From assembly GCA_903822075.1 (NCBI GenBank), contig CAIJNK010000013.1, forward strand, positions 1 through 44,493: a stretch of DNA of 44,493 nt. The letters run 5' to 3'. This document shows, piece after piece, positions 18,448-26,989 of the stretch. The DNA is from an uncultured bacterium (GTDB lineage: Bacteria; Patescibacteriota; Minisyncoccia; Phycocordibacterales; GWA1-40-21). Numbering within the stretch: position 1 is the stretch's first letter; the number at the start of each line of letters is the position of its first letter. The position numbers were made by a program, and so were the translations under genes. The notes under the pieces were generated by a model. That model saw only the letters and a program-made list of their open reading frames with translations. It was not told the DNA's origin and made no database searches.

Positions 18448-18963
18448 ATGTCTGATCATATTTCCTTCAAGCTCGACCATGTTGGTTATGAGGCAACCTG
18501 GTCACTGCCGGCGGATTTTCCTCGACAGGCACGAAGAGTTTTTGATCAGATTCTGGAGAAAATCCTGTTTCAGGAACTTCGGGAGAAGCGCCAGTTGGTC
18601 TACTCTATTCGTACAAACTACCAGGACTTTCAGGATGTTTACGAGTACACGGTCAACGGACAGATAGATCCGAAAGCCGCTTCTTATATAGGTGAGCTGG
18701 TAAATGGTTGTATCTCGGTCGCCGCTTCAAGACTGGATATGTTTCAGCGGGTTCTCACGTCTTGCCGGCAGAAGTGTCTGATGAGTGATCTGTCTGGGCG
18801 AGACTTGGTGGCGGAAATAGCCGATGATTTGGCTTGTGGACAACAAATCATCACGCTGCAGGAAGTATTGGAGGGTTTAAACCGGGTTAAGTTTGAACAA
18901 ATGGCGGAGATGGCCTGCTTCCTATGCCCGGAGCGGCAGTACACGTTTATGGTTTGTCCCTGA
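18448..18963 (+). CDS. Stand-alone M16-peptidase C-terminal-lobe-like protein
   Basis: ILFQELREKRQLVYSIRTNYQDFQDVYEYTVNGQID resembles M16 LF.ELREK.GLAYS; no HxxEH zinc motif. Start chosen at in-frame ATG 18448; the track start is 18367. Confidence 0.5.
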   Translation: MSDHISFKLDHVGYEATWSLPADFPRQARRVFDQILEKILFQELREKRQLVYSIRTNYQDFQDVYEYTVNGQIDPKAASYIGELVNGCISVAASRLDMFQRVLTSCRQKCLMSDLSGRDLVAEIADDLACGQQIITLQEVLEGLNRVKFEQMAEMACFLCPERQYTFMVCP

Positions 18964-19150
18964 GAGGTGAGCGTTAGGGGTTTTGAGGGTTAGTGAGTTT
19001 GAATACTCGCCGGCCCTCTTTTTTATGCTTGATATTTGCCTCTAAAGGAGTAATATTTGAAACAGATTTAGTGCTCAGTGTGAGTACGCTGTTCTTTGAC
19101 AAGAACAGAACAAGTGGAGAAAAGAGAAAAGAAAAAAAGGAGTAGGGAAA

Positions 19151-22100
19151 ATGTTAACGAAGTTATATCGGAATGATGGTCCAGTTGAAGTGTGTTTCAA
19201 TATCGACTCGACGACAGTTTTGTCGGAAGTCGAGAGGCGGAAAATCGGGTGGCTCATTGCCAGACAGTATGCCGGTTTGGACGCTCGAGTGGCGCCCAGC
19301 TTTACGAATTCTGACGTTGTGGAAATTGGCCCTCGGCTGGCTGTCGAGACGCCTTCTTCCAGTAACGCCATCGCGATTTGTCGGACCATGGGTCTGACCT
19401 CGGTGACGCGGATTGAAGAATCAATCCGTTATCGCTTATTAGCCGGACAGACACGGGAAGCCATCTTGGCCAGATATTTGGACCGGATGACTCAAGCTGA
19501 GTACCCGAACGGGATTGCCAGTTTTGACTTGGAGGTCAAACCGGTTCCGGTTCAGATTATTCCGGTTCTCGCGGAAGGAGCGGAAGCTGTTCGTAAGTTC
19601 AATTCCGACATGGGTCTGGGAATGGATGAAGCGGATATCGAATTCACTGTTGAATTGTTCCACAAGTATGGAGTTAATCCGACAGATGTTGGGCTGGTCC
19701 AGCTTGGCAACATGAACAGTGAACACTGCCGTCATAAGTTGTGGAAGGGGAGGATTGTGATTGACGGTGTAGTGATGCCGGAGACACTTTTGGATTTGGT
19801 CCGTGAGCCGCTTCGGCGAAGAAACGGTCAGTCAAACAGTGTGCTGGCATTCAATGATAATGCTGGCGCGATGCTTGGTCCGGAGATCTGGGGCTTTGTT
19901 CCGGAACATCCCGGTGAACCGTCACGGATGGTTCGAGTTCGAATGGTTCAGTATCTGACGGCGACAGCGGAAACTCACAATCATCCCACGGCCATTGCTC
20001 CGTATCCTGGGGCGGCGACAAAAGATGGTGGCGAGATTCGGGACGAAGGTGCGACGGGTCGTGGTTCACGATTTGGAATGGCGGTGGCCGGTTACTGTTT
20101 TGGTAACTTGCACTTGCCGGATTACTTGATTCCAGGCGAATTGGTTGGCGGTGAAAATCTGCCGAACTATGCTTCGCCCCTTAAGGTCCTGATTGAAGGA
20201 ACCAATGGTTCGGCGCATTATTCCAATGCGTTTGGGCGGCCGCTGGTTGGCGGTATTTGCCGTGGTTTTGGTTTGATGGTGGCGGGTGAGAGACGGGAGT
20301 ATCGTAAGCCGGTCTTTTACGGCGGTGGAGTTGGAACGATTGATGCACGGCATGTGATCAAAGGGAAACCAGAGGTCGGGATGCTCATCATTCGTTTTGG
20401 CGGTCCAGCCTTCAATATCGGTCTTTGTGGCGGTTCGGCCTCCAGTATGATGCAGGGTGAGAACAAGACTGACCTTGATTTTAATTCCGTTCAGCGGGGT
20501 AACCCGGAAATGGAAAATCGGGCTAACCGCGTAATTACCACCTGCACCGATATGGGAGACCTTAACATAATTGTCGCCATCAGTGATCAGGGAGCTAGCG
20601 GTCAGAGTAATGATCTGACCGAATTGATTGAAGCCCTTGGTGGCAATATCGATATTGCCGAGACGACTCTTGGCGATAAAACGATGGCGGACCTGGCGAT
20701 CTGGAGTGCTGAGTTCCAGGAGAGTTACGGCGTGATAGTTCGGCGGGAGGACGCCTGGTTGTTCAAGAAGTATTGTGCGCGAGAAAGAGTCAGTTGCGAC
20801 GTGATGGGGGAAATCACCGGCGATCATCGGATCAAAGTGATTAATTCCAGAACGAACACCGTGCTTGTGGATCTGGACTTACGGGATGTGCTCACGCATG
20901 CTCCGCAGAAAACGTTCAAGTTTGAGCGGATAGAACGAAAGTTCGAACCGTTCATCCTTCCGGCTGACCAGACGGTTGAACAATTGATTCAGACCGTCTT
21001 CAAGCTACCGCAGGTGGGCTCCAAAGGGTTCCTGGTGCGGAAGATTGATCGCAGTGTTACTGGTCGCGTTGTTTCGCAACCTTGTTGTGGACCAACACAG
21101 GTTCCCGTGGCGGATGTCGGTGTTCAGCTTAATGGTTATTTTGACAATACAGGTGTGGCCGAAGCTCTTGGCGAGCAGCCAAACGTGATGTTGATTGATC
21201 CGGCGGCTGGAGCCCGAATGTCTTTTGGTGAAATGCTGACCAATATGTGTGCGGCCAAGATTTCCGGGATTCCGGATATCAAGACGCGTCTAAACCAGAT
21301 GGGGGCATTCAAACTGCCAGGCGAAGGGGCGCGGTTGTGGGATGCCAATGTGGCGGTTCGCAGCATGGTTATTGCTCTGGGTGGAGCGGAGGAGGATGGC
21401 GGCAAAGATTCTTCAGCCATGGCCGCAAAGGTAAATGGCAAAATGGTAAAAGCACCGAGTCAAATGATAGTGCTGGGGTATGCTCCGGTGCCGGATTGTG
21501 ACAAGGTGCTGACGCCGGATTTCAAATATCCTGGGCTGAGTTCGATCGGTTTCATTGACTTGGGACACGGCAAGAATCGCCTCGGCGGTTCAAGCTTGGC
21601 TCAGGCCTTTGGACAAGTGGGTGATACACCGCCGGATGTGGATGACGTGGCTGAGTTGCGGCGAGCGTTTGAGGCGGTGCAGGAACTGATTGACCGCGGA
21701 CTCATTTCTGCTTATCACGATCGTAGTGATGGCGGGTTGGTGACGACCTTGGTTGAGATGTGCCTGGCCGGGAATTGCGGAGCCTCAATCTTTTTCGAGG
21801 ATGATAAGGACGGCATATCGACTCTCTTTAACCAAGAGTTGGGTATGACGTTTGAGTATTTGAGAGAGAGCGAGGATGAAATCCAGAGGGTTTTCTCTCG
21901 GTATAAAATCCAGTGGGCTAACATCGGTTGGACTAGGGATGACGACTCATTTTTCGTTCGTTACAACGGTCGGAAAATTGTGAATCTGGATTCGGGCACG
22001 CTCCGTACCTGGTGGGAAGCAACGAGCTCGCGCCTGGAGTTGGAGCAGTCCAATCCGGAAACGGTGAGGCAGGAAAGCGAAACGTATGCCAATCCGTTAT

Positions 22101-22972
22101 CGATATCTTACGAAGTTACCTTTACACCGAGGTTGACTCGGTTGGGGGACTTTGGCGGGTATCGACCGAAGGTGGCCGTTCTTAGGGAAGAAGGGACGAA
22201 CGGCGATCTGGAGATGAAAGCAGCCTTTGATGCGGCCGGTTGCGATGCGTGGGATATCAATATGGAGGATCTGTTGACTGGCAAAATAACTCTGGACGAT
22301 TTCCAAGGTTTGGCGGCCGCCGGCGGGTTTTCTTATATGGATGTTTTCGAAAGTGGTAAGGGTTGGGCGGCGGGGATTTTGTTTAACCCGCTCTTGCAAG
22401 GAATGTTTGATCGGTTTTACAACCGGCCGGACACCTTCTCGCTCGGCGTCTGTAACGGTGCTCAGTTTTTACCGCTTATCAGATGGGTTCCGTTCAAGGA
22501 TATGCGGGAGGAGGAACAGCCGAGGTTTGTGCAGAATGTCTCCCAGCGGTTTGAGTCGCGTTGGTCGCTCGTGAAAGTTCTCGCGAGTCCATCGATATTC
22601 TTTACCGGTATGGAAGGATCGGTGCTGGGAGTCCATGTGGATCACGGTGAAGGTCAAATGGTATTTCCGGACATCTCGATTCTGAAGAGATTGAATCGGG
22701 AGAAATTGGTGCCTTTGGCTTTTGTCGAACCGCAGGATCATCAGCAGACGGAGAGGTATCCGTATAATCCGAACGGGTCGCCTATGGGACTCACCGCTAT
22801 GTGTACGCCGGATGGCCGGAACACGGTGATGATGCCTCATCCGGAACGGGTTTTTCTCAAGTTGCAATGGCATTATCTGCCTGAGCATCTGAAGCAAAGC
22901 CTCGAGGCGTCACCTTGGTTGCAAATGTTCCAAAACGCCAGGAAATGGTGTGCGGAACATCGGGTGAAGTAG
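19151..22972 (+). CDS. purL: Phosphoribosylformylglycinamidine synthase, long form with fused glutaminase domain
   Basis: AETHNHPTAIAPYPGAATKDGGEIRDEGATGRGS; C-terminal GATase FSLGVCNGAQFLPLI and MMPHPERVF. Confidence 0.95.
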   Translation: MLTKLYRNDGPVEVCFNIDSTTVLSEVERRKIGWLIARQYAGLDARVAPSFTNSDVVEIGPRLAVETPSSSNAIAICRTMGLTSVTRIEESIRYRLLAGQTREAILARYLDRMTQAEYPNGIASFDLEVKPVPVQIIPVLAEGAEAVRKFNSDMGLGMDEADIEFTVELFHKYGVNPTDVGLVQLGNMNSEHCRHKLWKGRIVIDGVVMPETLLDLVREPLRRRNGQSNSVLAFNDNAGAMLGPEIWGFVPEHPGEPSRMVRVRMVQYLTATAETHNHPTAIAPYPGAATKDGGEIRDEGATGRGSRFGMAVAGYCFGNLHLPDYLIPGELVGGENLPNYASPLKVLIEGTNGSAHYSNAFGRPLVGGICRGFGLMVAGERREYRKPVFYGGGVGTIDARHVIKGKPEVGMLIIRFGGPAFNIGLCGGSASSMMQGENKTDLDFNSVQRGNPEMENRANRVITTCTDMGDLNIIVAISDQGASGQSNDLTELIEALGGNIDIAETTLGDKTMADLAIWSAEFQESYGVIVRREDAWLFKKYCARERVSCDVMGEITGDHRIKVINSRTNTVLVDLDLRDVLTHAPQKTFKFERIERKFEPFILPADQTVEQLIQTVFKLPQVGSKGFLVRKIDRSVTGRVVSQPCCGPTQVPVADVGVQLNGYFDNTGVAEALGEQPNVMLIDPAAGARMSFGEMLTNMCAAKISGIPDIKTRLNQMGAFKLPGEGARLWDANVAVRSMVIALGGAEEDGGKDSSAMAAKVNGKMVKAPSQMIVLGYAPVPDCDKVLTPDFKYPGLSSIGFIDLGHGKNRLGGSSLAQAFGQVGDTPPDVDDVAELRRAFEAVQELIDRGLISAYHDRSDGGLVTTLVEMCLAGNCGASIFFEDDKDGISTLFNQELGMTFEYLRESEDEIQRVFSRYKIQWANIGWTRDDDSFFVRYNGRKIVNLDSGTLRTWWEATSSRLELEQSNPETVRQESETYANPLSISYEVTFTPRLTRLGDFGGYRPKVAVLREEGTNGDLEMKAAFDAAGCDAWDINMEDLLTGKITLDDFQGLAAAGGFSYMDVFESGKGWAAGILFNPLLQGMFDRFYNRPDTFSLGVCNGAQFLPLIRWVPFKDMREEEQPRFVQNVSQRFESRWSLVKVLASPSIFFTGMEGSVLGVHVDHGEGQMVFPDISILKRLNREKLVPLAFVEPQDHQQTERYPYNPNGSPMGLTAMCTPDGRNTVMMPHPERVFLKLQWHYLPEHLKQSLEASPWLQMFQNARKWCAEHRVK

Positions 22973-23026
22973 AGAAGTTCTGTTCTTGTTTGTTCTGTTC
23001 ATAGTCAGTGAACCCTCAAGTCAGCC

Positions 23027-23053
23027 GTCGTGGCGGGCTTGAGGGTTTTTTAT
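23027..23053 (+). terminator. Terminator after purL
   Basis: aaccctcaag ... cttgagggttttttattttt. Confidence 0.75.
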
Positions 23054-23146
23054 TTTTCAAACTTTTTTATTTACACGACCGGCCATTTTTGATAGAGTGG
23101 ATCCAGAAGGAAGTGTTCTATAAACAAGAGAAGGGAAGGTTTACTA

Positions 23147-23818
23147 ATGAAGAAACTATTAGTGTTTGCCTCGGGCGATGAAGAAGGCGGCGGTTCTGGC
23201 GCGCGCAAGTTGGCGGAAAACGCCAAAGCTGGCGTTCTCCAAGCGGAGATCGTTGGTTTCGTTTCCAATCATCCGGCTGGTGGAGTGTTTAAACATGCCC
23301 AGGAAATGGGGATACCATTTTTCTATTTCCCCGGACCGTACACGGCGGAAAATTACCAGTCATATCTGGTGAAGACCGGCGCCGAGTTCGTGGCTTGCTC
23401 CGGCTGGATCAAGTATTGCCGAGGCCTGCCTTCGGACCGCACCGTTAATATCCATCCGGCACCCCTATATCGTTTTGGCGGGCAAGGGATGTATGGTCTG
23501 CATGTGCATGAGGTGGTTTTGGAAGCGTTTCGGCGCGGGGAGATTACCTGCACGGAAGTGTGTATGCACTTTGTCATCGAGGACCCGTCAGACAAGGAAA
23601 AAGGGTTTGACAAGGGTCCGGTATTCTTCCGAGTTGAGGTGGAGATACAAGGTGACGACATACCAAAGAGTCTCCAGGCCCGCGTGAACAAAGTGGAACA
23701 TGCCTACCAGTCCATCATCACCAATAAGGTGGTGACCGGCCAGATCCGGTGGGATGGGAAGAATCCGCTGAGCCTGGTCGGGGCAGAAGAGTATCGTTTA
23801 TCTGCCGTTGGAATCTGA
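23147..23818 (+). CDS. purN: Phosphoribosylglycinamide formyltransferase-like protein
   Basis: VNIHPAPLYRFGGQGMYGLHVHEVVLEA; GFDKGPVFFRVEVEIQGDD; catalytic N-H-D set appears conserved. Confidence 0.82.
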   Translation: MKKLLVFASGDEEGGGSGARKLAENAKAGVLQAEIVGFVSNHPAGGVFKHAQEMGIPFFYFPGPYTAENYQSYLVKTGAEFVACSGWIKYCRGLPSDRTVNIHPAPLYRFGGQGMYGLHVHEVVLEAFRRGEITCTEVCMHFVIEDPSDKEKGFDKGPVFFRVEVEIQGDDIPKSLQARVNKVEHAYQSIITNKVVTGQIRWDGKNPLSLVGAEEYRLSAVGI

Positions 23819-24007
23819 ATTTGATCATCGGCTAGTGTGAGGACGTGATACATTATATGGTCACGTCTTTTTATTGACCGTGCTATGAGACAGGATTTGC
23901 AATAATTACAGAGGCAACTTTGTTGACATTGACAAAGTCTGATTAGTAGTGTTATCCTACACAAGAGATATTACTTCGTAGTAAGGGGATCTAAGAAGGG
24001 GGTAAAA

Positions 24008-24502
24008 ATGTTTTTTGACTTGAACGACAATGACTCCGTCCAGGTGGTCAGAAACTTTCTGGATAATGCCAAAGCGGCCGGAAAAACGGTGGGTTTAGCG
24101 TCAGGTTGTTTCGACTTGATCCACTTCCATCATTTTAGTTTCTTTATCCGTTGCCGGCGTTACTGTGATTTTCTGGTTGTGGGTGTTGACTCGGATGAAC
24201 TCGTCCGCGAGGCCAAAGGTCCATCTCGGCCAGTGGTTTCCGACTTTCATCGGGCCATCATGGTTGATGCCTTGCGTCCGGTGTCTTTTGTCTTCGTTAT
24301 GAGTAGCGTTCTTGATTTTGGTCGGGCGGCCGCTTTTTGTAAGCCCGACGCCATTTTTAAGAATGATGAATTCAAAGGCAAGGAAAGTGATATTGTCGGC
24401 CGTGAGTTTGCCAAACGAGTTATCATTCTTGATGACCAGGTGAATCATGCTTCGACTACCGATATTATCCGAAGCGTGTCGAAGAAGACGTCTGCTACGT
24501 GA
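24008..24502 (+). CDS. Cytidylyltransferase-like nucleotidyltransferase (HldE/RfaE C-domain type)
   Basis: GLASGCFDLIHFHHFSFF (HxGH variant HFHH), VDSDELVREAKGPSRPVVSDFHRA, HASTTDIIRSV. Confidence 0.8.
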   Translation: MFFDLNDNDSVQVVRNFLDNAKAAGKTVGLASGCFDLIHFHHFSFFIRCRRYCDFLVVGVDSDELVREAKGPSRPVVSDFHRAIMVDALRPVSFVFVMSSVLDFGRAAAFCKPDAIFKNDEFKGKESDIVGREFAKRVIILDDQVNHASTTDIIRSVSKKTSAT

Positions 24503-24571
24503 TTACTCCTGTTTCAAATGCGCCCAATATCCTTTGGGCGCATTCTTTTAAATATTCTTTTAATAAAAAAA

Positions 24572-24602
24572 GAGACGGCACACACTCGCGGTGTGCCGTC
24601 TC
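24572..24602. terminator. Bidirectional terminator-like hairpin
   Basis: gagacggcacac actcgcg gtgtgccgtctc, 12-bp perfect stem between convergent genes. Confidence 0.85.
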
Positions 24603-24621
24603 GGGTATTCCCATCGTCGTT

Positions 24622-25896
24622 CTAGAACTTACACTCGATCCTCCGGTGCTTATGATACTGGTGGACCCGTTTGTACCTCTCCACTTCGAGCTCGGGCCCC
24701 AGGGCCTTGGCGGGATTGTTGGAGAGTTTCACTGTCGGATTGCCGTCTGCCTCCATCGGTTTAGCGATGAGCGACAAGGCTTTGATTCCCAAGTCGTTAG
24801 TCAGGTCTGAGCCCCAACCGTCCGACACGTGCAGCCTGTTCCGGAAGTGTCTTTCTAGTTCAATCATAACCGGCAAGGTGAGTCCATCACTTGGAATCAT
24901 CAGCTTTGTTCGGGAATCAATCCCATGACGTTTGTAGAAAGCGCACCACAATTCTCCCTCCCAGACAGGATCACCGGAGTCACCGCGGAAGCCCTTCCAT
25001 GCCGCGGCCATTCCTGGGTCAAGGTGTCTGAGAAAGGATTCTGTCCCGTAGGTATCCGGCAGAAAGATGGACATCCCATAACCGTACATTTTCCACCATT
25101 CATCGAGGAACGTCTGTTGGGCCTGCAACAATCCTTCATCATTGCCGTTTTGTCCCATGATTGCCGACAGAACCATTACCGGTTCGTGGGCATTTGTGCC
25201 GGTAGGCATGAGATCAAGTTCCATGGCGAGCTGCGTGTTTGAAGTTCCTTTGAACTGCTCCTTTGGCAATTCTTCTTTCAGAATTTCAATTACATACCGC
25301 TGCCAAGATCGCATAAAGCGACGTCTGGTACCAAAATCCGAAAAAGTTACCTGCGGATTTTTTTTCAGAATCCGGATCTTCTCCATCAGCCGAATGGTAC
25401 CTGTTGCAAACACCGCATCCCGTTCGCCGCGTGACATCTGGAGCAGGATTTCCCGATGCCGGAGTTCGCTCACGATTGCCATTGCGATTGTCTCCCAGTA
25501 GGTGACCGCTTTCCAATCGCAGCAGAACTCCAGAATTATTTTATCCCCAACATACTTCAGATGGTATGCACACAAACGAAGGCATTTGAGGAAGTTCAAA
25601 TAGTCCTCATTAAACATCCGCGCCCCATACTCATCCGTCCCGCGCAAATAGTGAATTTCGCTATTTGTCACAGAAAGCGACATAGCGTGGTCGAGTTGTT
25701 CGATGAGCTTTTCTTTAGGGATTTCCTTCGTCAAGGCGATGCCCGGAGTGCGCAGGATTAACGAAAACTTTACTCGCACATTAGGGTAAAGCCTGTAGAA
25801 AAATTGCCCCATGGGGAACTTATAGAAGTCGACGCCCAGAAGGGAATTGATGATCTCTTCCCAATACCATGCTGGTTTGCTGGTCAGAATATTCAT
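24622..25896 (-). CDS. pncB: Nicotinate phosphoribosyltransferase
   Basis: LLGVDFYKFPMGQFFYRLYPNVRVKFSLILRT; TFSDFGTRRR; GTSNTQLAMELDLMPTGTNAHE. Confidence 0.9.
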   Translation of the reverse strand: MNILTSKPAWYWEEIINSLLGVDFYKFPMGQFFYRLYPNVRVKFSLILRTPGIALTKEIPKEKLIEQLDHAMSLSVTNSEIHYLRGTDEYGARMFNEDYLNFLKCLRLCAYHLKYVGDKIILEFCCDWKAVTYWETIAMAIVSELRHREILLQMSRGERDAVFATGTIRLMEKIRILKKNPQVTFSDFGTRRRFMRSWQRYVIEILKEELPKEQFKGTSNTQLAMELDLMPTGTNAHEPVMVLSAIMGQNGNDEGLLQAQQTFLDEWWKMYGYGMSIFLPDTYGTESFLRHLDPGMAAAWKGFRGDSGDPVWEGELWCAFYKRHGIDSRTKLMIPSDGLTLPVMIELERHFRNRLHVSDGWGSDLTNDLGIKALSLIAKPMEADGNPTVKLSNNPAKALGPELEVERYKRVHQYHKHRRIECKF

Positions 25897-25961
25897 GACG
25901 AACTCCTTTTCTCTGTTGCTACATTCAAAATCAAAGACCCGTTACTAATCTCTAACTACAG

Positions 25962-25989
25962 TGTATATCATATTTTGAATATTTGTCAA
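25962..25989 (-). promoter_or_regulatory. Sigma70-like promoter for pncB, with inverted repeat in the spacer
   Basis: On the minus strand TTGACA-N16-TATACA; spacer contains ATATT-TTG-AATAT (25970..25982). Confidence 0.6.
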
Positions 25990-26044
25990 GTTATGATTGA
26001 AAATGGGTTGACAAAGCCTTTTCTCTGAATCTGACTATAACTAC

Positions 26045-26072
26045 TTGACATTATTATCAATATATGTAGTAT
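26045..26072 (+). promoter_or_regulatory. Putative promoter of the PP2C operon
   Basis: TTGACA-N16-TAGTAT upstream of 26169. Confidence 0.45.
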
Positions 26073-26168
26073 GTGGAAAGAAATACAAAAGTGTGCGGTC
26101 AGAACTTTGACAACACAATAGCAAAAACTTAGAGATAAAATAGAAAAATAGAGAAAGGAAAGTGATCC

Positions 26169-26972
26169 ATGGACGAGCCAAAGAAACCCGATATCGCATT
26201 TACCGTTCGGGGTGGTTCAAGGCAGGGGGTAAGGCATGTTCGACTGAACCAGAATAATCAGGACGCTCTCGTGTTCCAGACTATTTCGGTTCCGCAGTTT
26301 GGCAAAACTTACAGCATTGGCCTTGTTTCCGACGGTTGCAGCGGGCATCCCGGATTCAGTCACTCTGAAGTCGGTGCTCATCTGATGTCCCTTTACGCCT
26401 ACCGGCGCATCCAGGAGCTCATTTGCTCTCGGGTGGCGATTGAAAGCATTCCGCTAGTGCTCTATCCGAGCCTGACGGAATTCCTTCTCGACATCATGAC
26501 GAAGGTCATGCCGTCGCATATCGTTTGGAACTATCCGTTGAAGCTGAAAGATCGCGAAAGTTGGAACGGGCAAACGCGCTTCAGGTACGATTACTTGTCG
26601 GCGACTTTGCTTGGGTTCGTTTCGGACGGGGAAACCATTGTTGTTTTTTCGGCGGGAGACGGGGTGATTCTGGTAAATGATAATCTGACGATAATCGACC
26701 AGAATGACCATCCGGACTATCCGTCCATTTCGGTTAACAAGCCGATAAGCGGCTTCAGTGTCAGCGTCTACAAGACTGCGGACATTAGCCGGTTGGCCAT
26801 TGCAACCGACGGACTCGGAGAGCTGTTGCGGAATCAGGAATTTCGCAGTGAGCTTTTCGAGTTTCAACGAGGAAAAACACTCGGGCTGCAAACGCTGCTC
26901 AGTGTTACGTCAAACAAACAGCCGGAACTCATGGGCGACGACTGTACGGTTGTCGCCCTTGAAAAGGCTTGA
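26169..26972 (+). CDS. PP2C-like protein phosphatase
   Basis: NQDALVFQ, YSIGLVSDGCSGHPGFSHSEVGA, LSATLLGFVSDGETIVVFSAGDGVIL, IATDGLGEL, GDDCTVVAL. Confidence 0.85.
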   Translation: MDEPKKPDIAFTVRGGSRQGVRHVRLNQNNQDALVFQTISVPQFGKTYSIGLVSDGCSGHPGFSHSEVGAHLMSLYAYRRIQELICSRVAIESIPLVLYPSLTEFLLDIMTKVMPSHIVWNYPLKLKDRESWNGQTRFRYDYLSATLLGFVSDGETIVVFSAGDGVILVNDNLTIIDQNDHPDYPSISVNKPISGFSVSVYKTADISRLAIATDGLGELLRNQEFRSELFEFQRGKTLGLQTLLSVTSNKQPELMGDDCTVVALEKA

Positions 26973-26989
26973 AACAGAAAGCGGGGAGT

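Noticed and set aside
20066-20827. 253-aa minus-strand ORF inside purL
   Set aside because: purL motifs on the plus strand are unambiguous; this is a shadow ORF.
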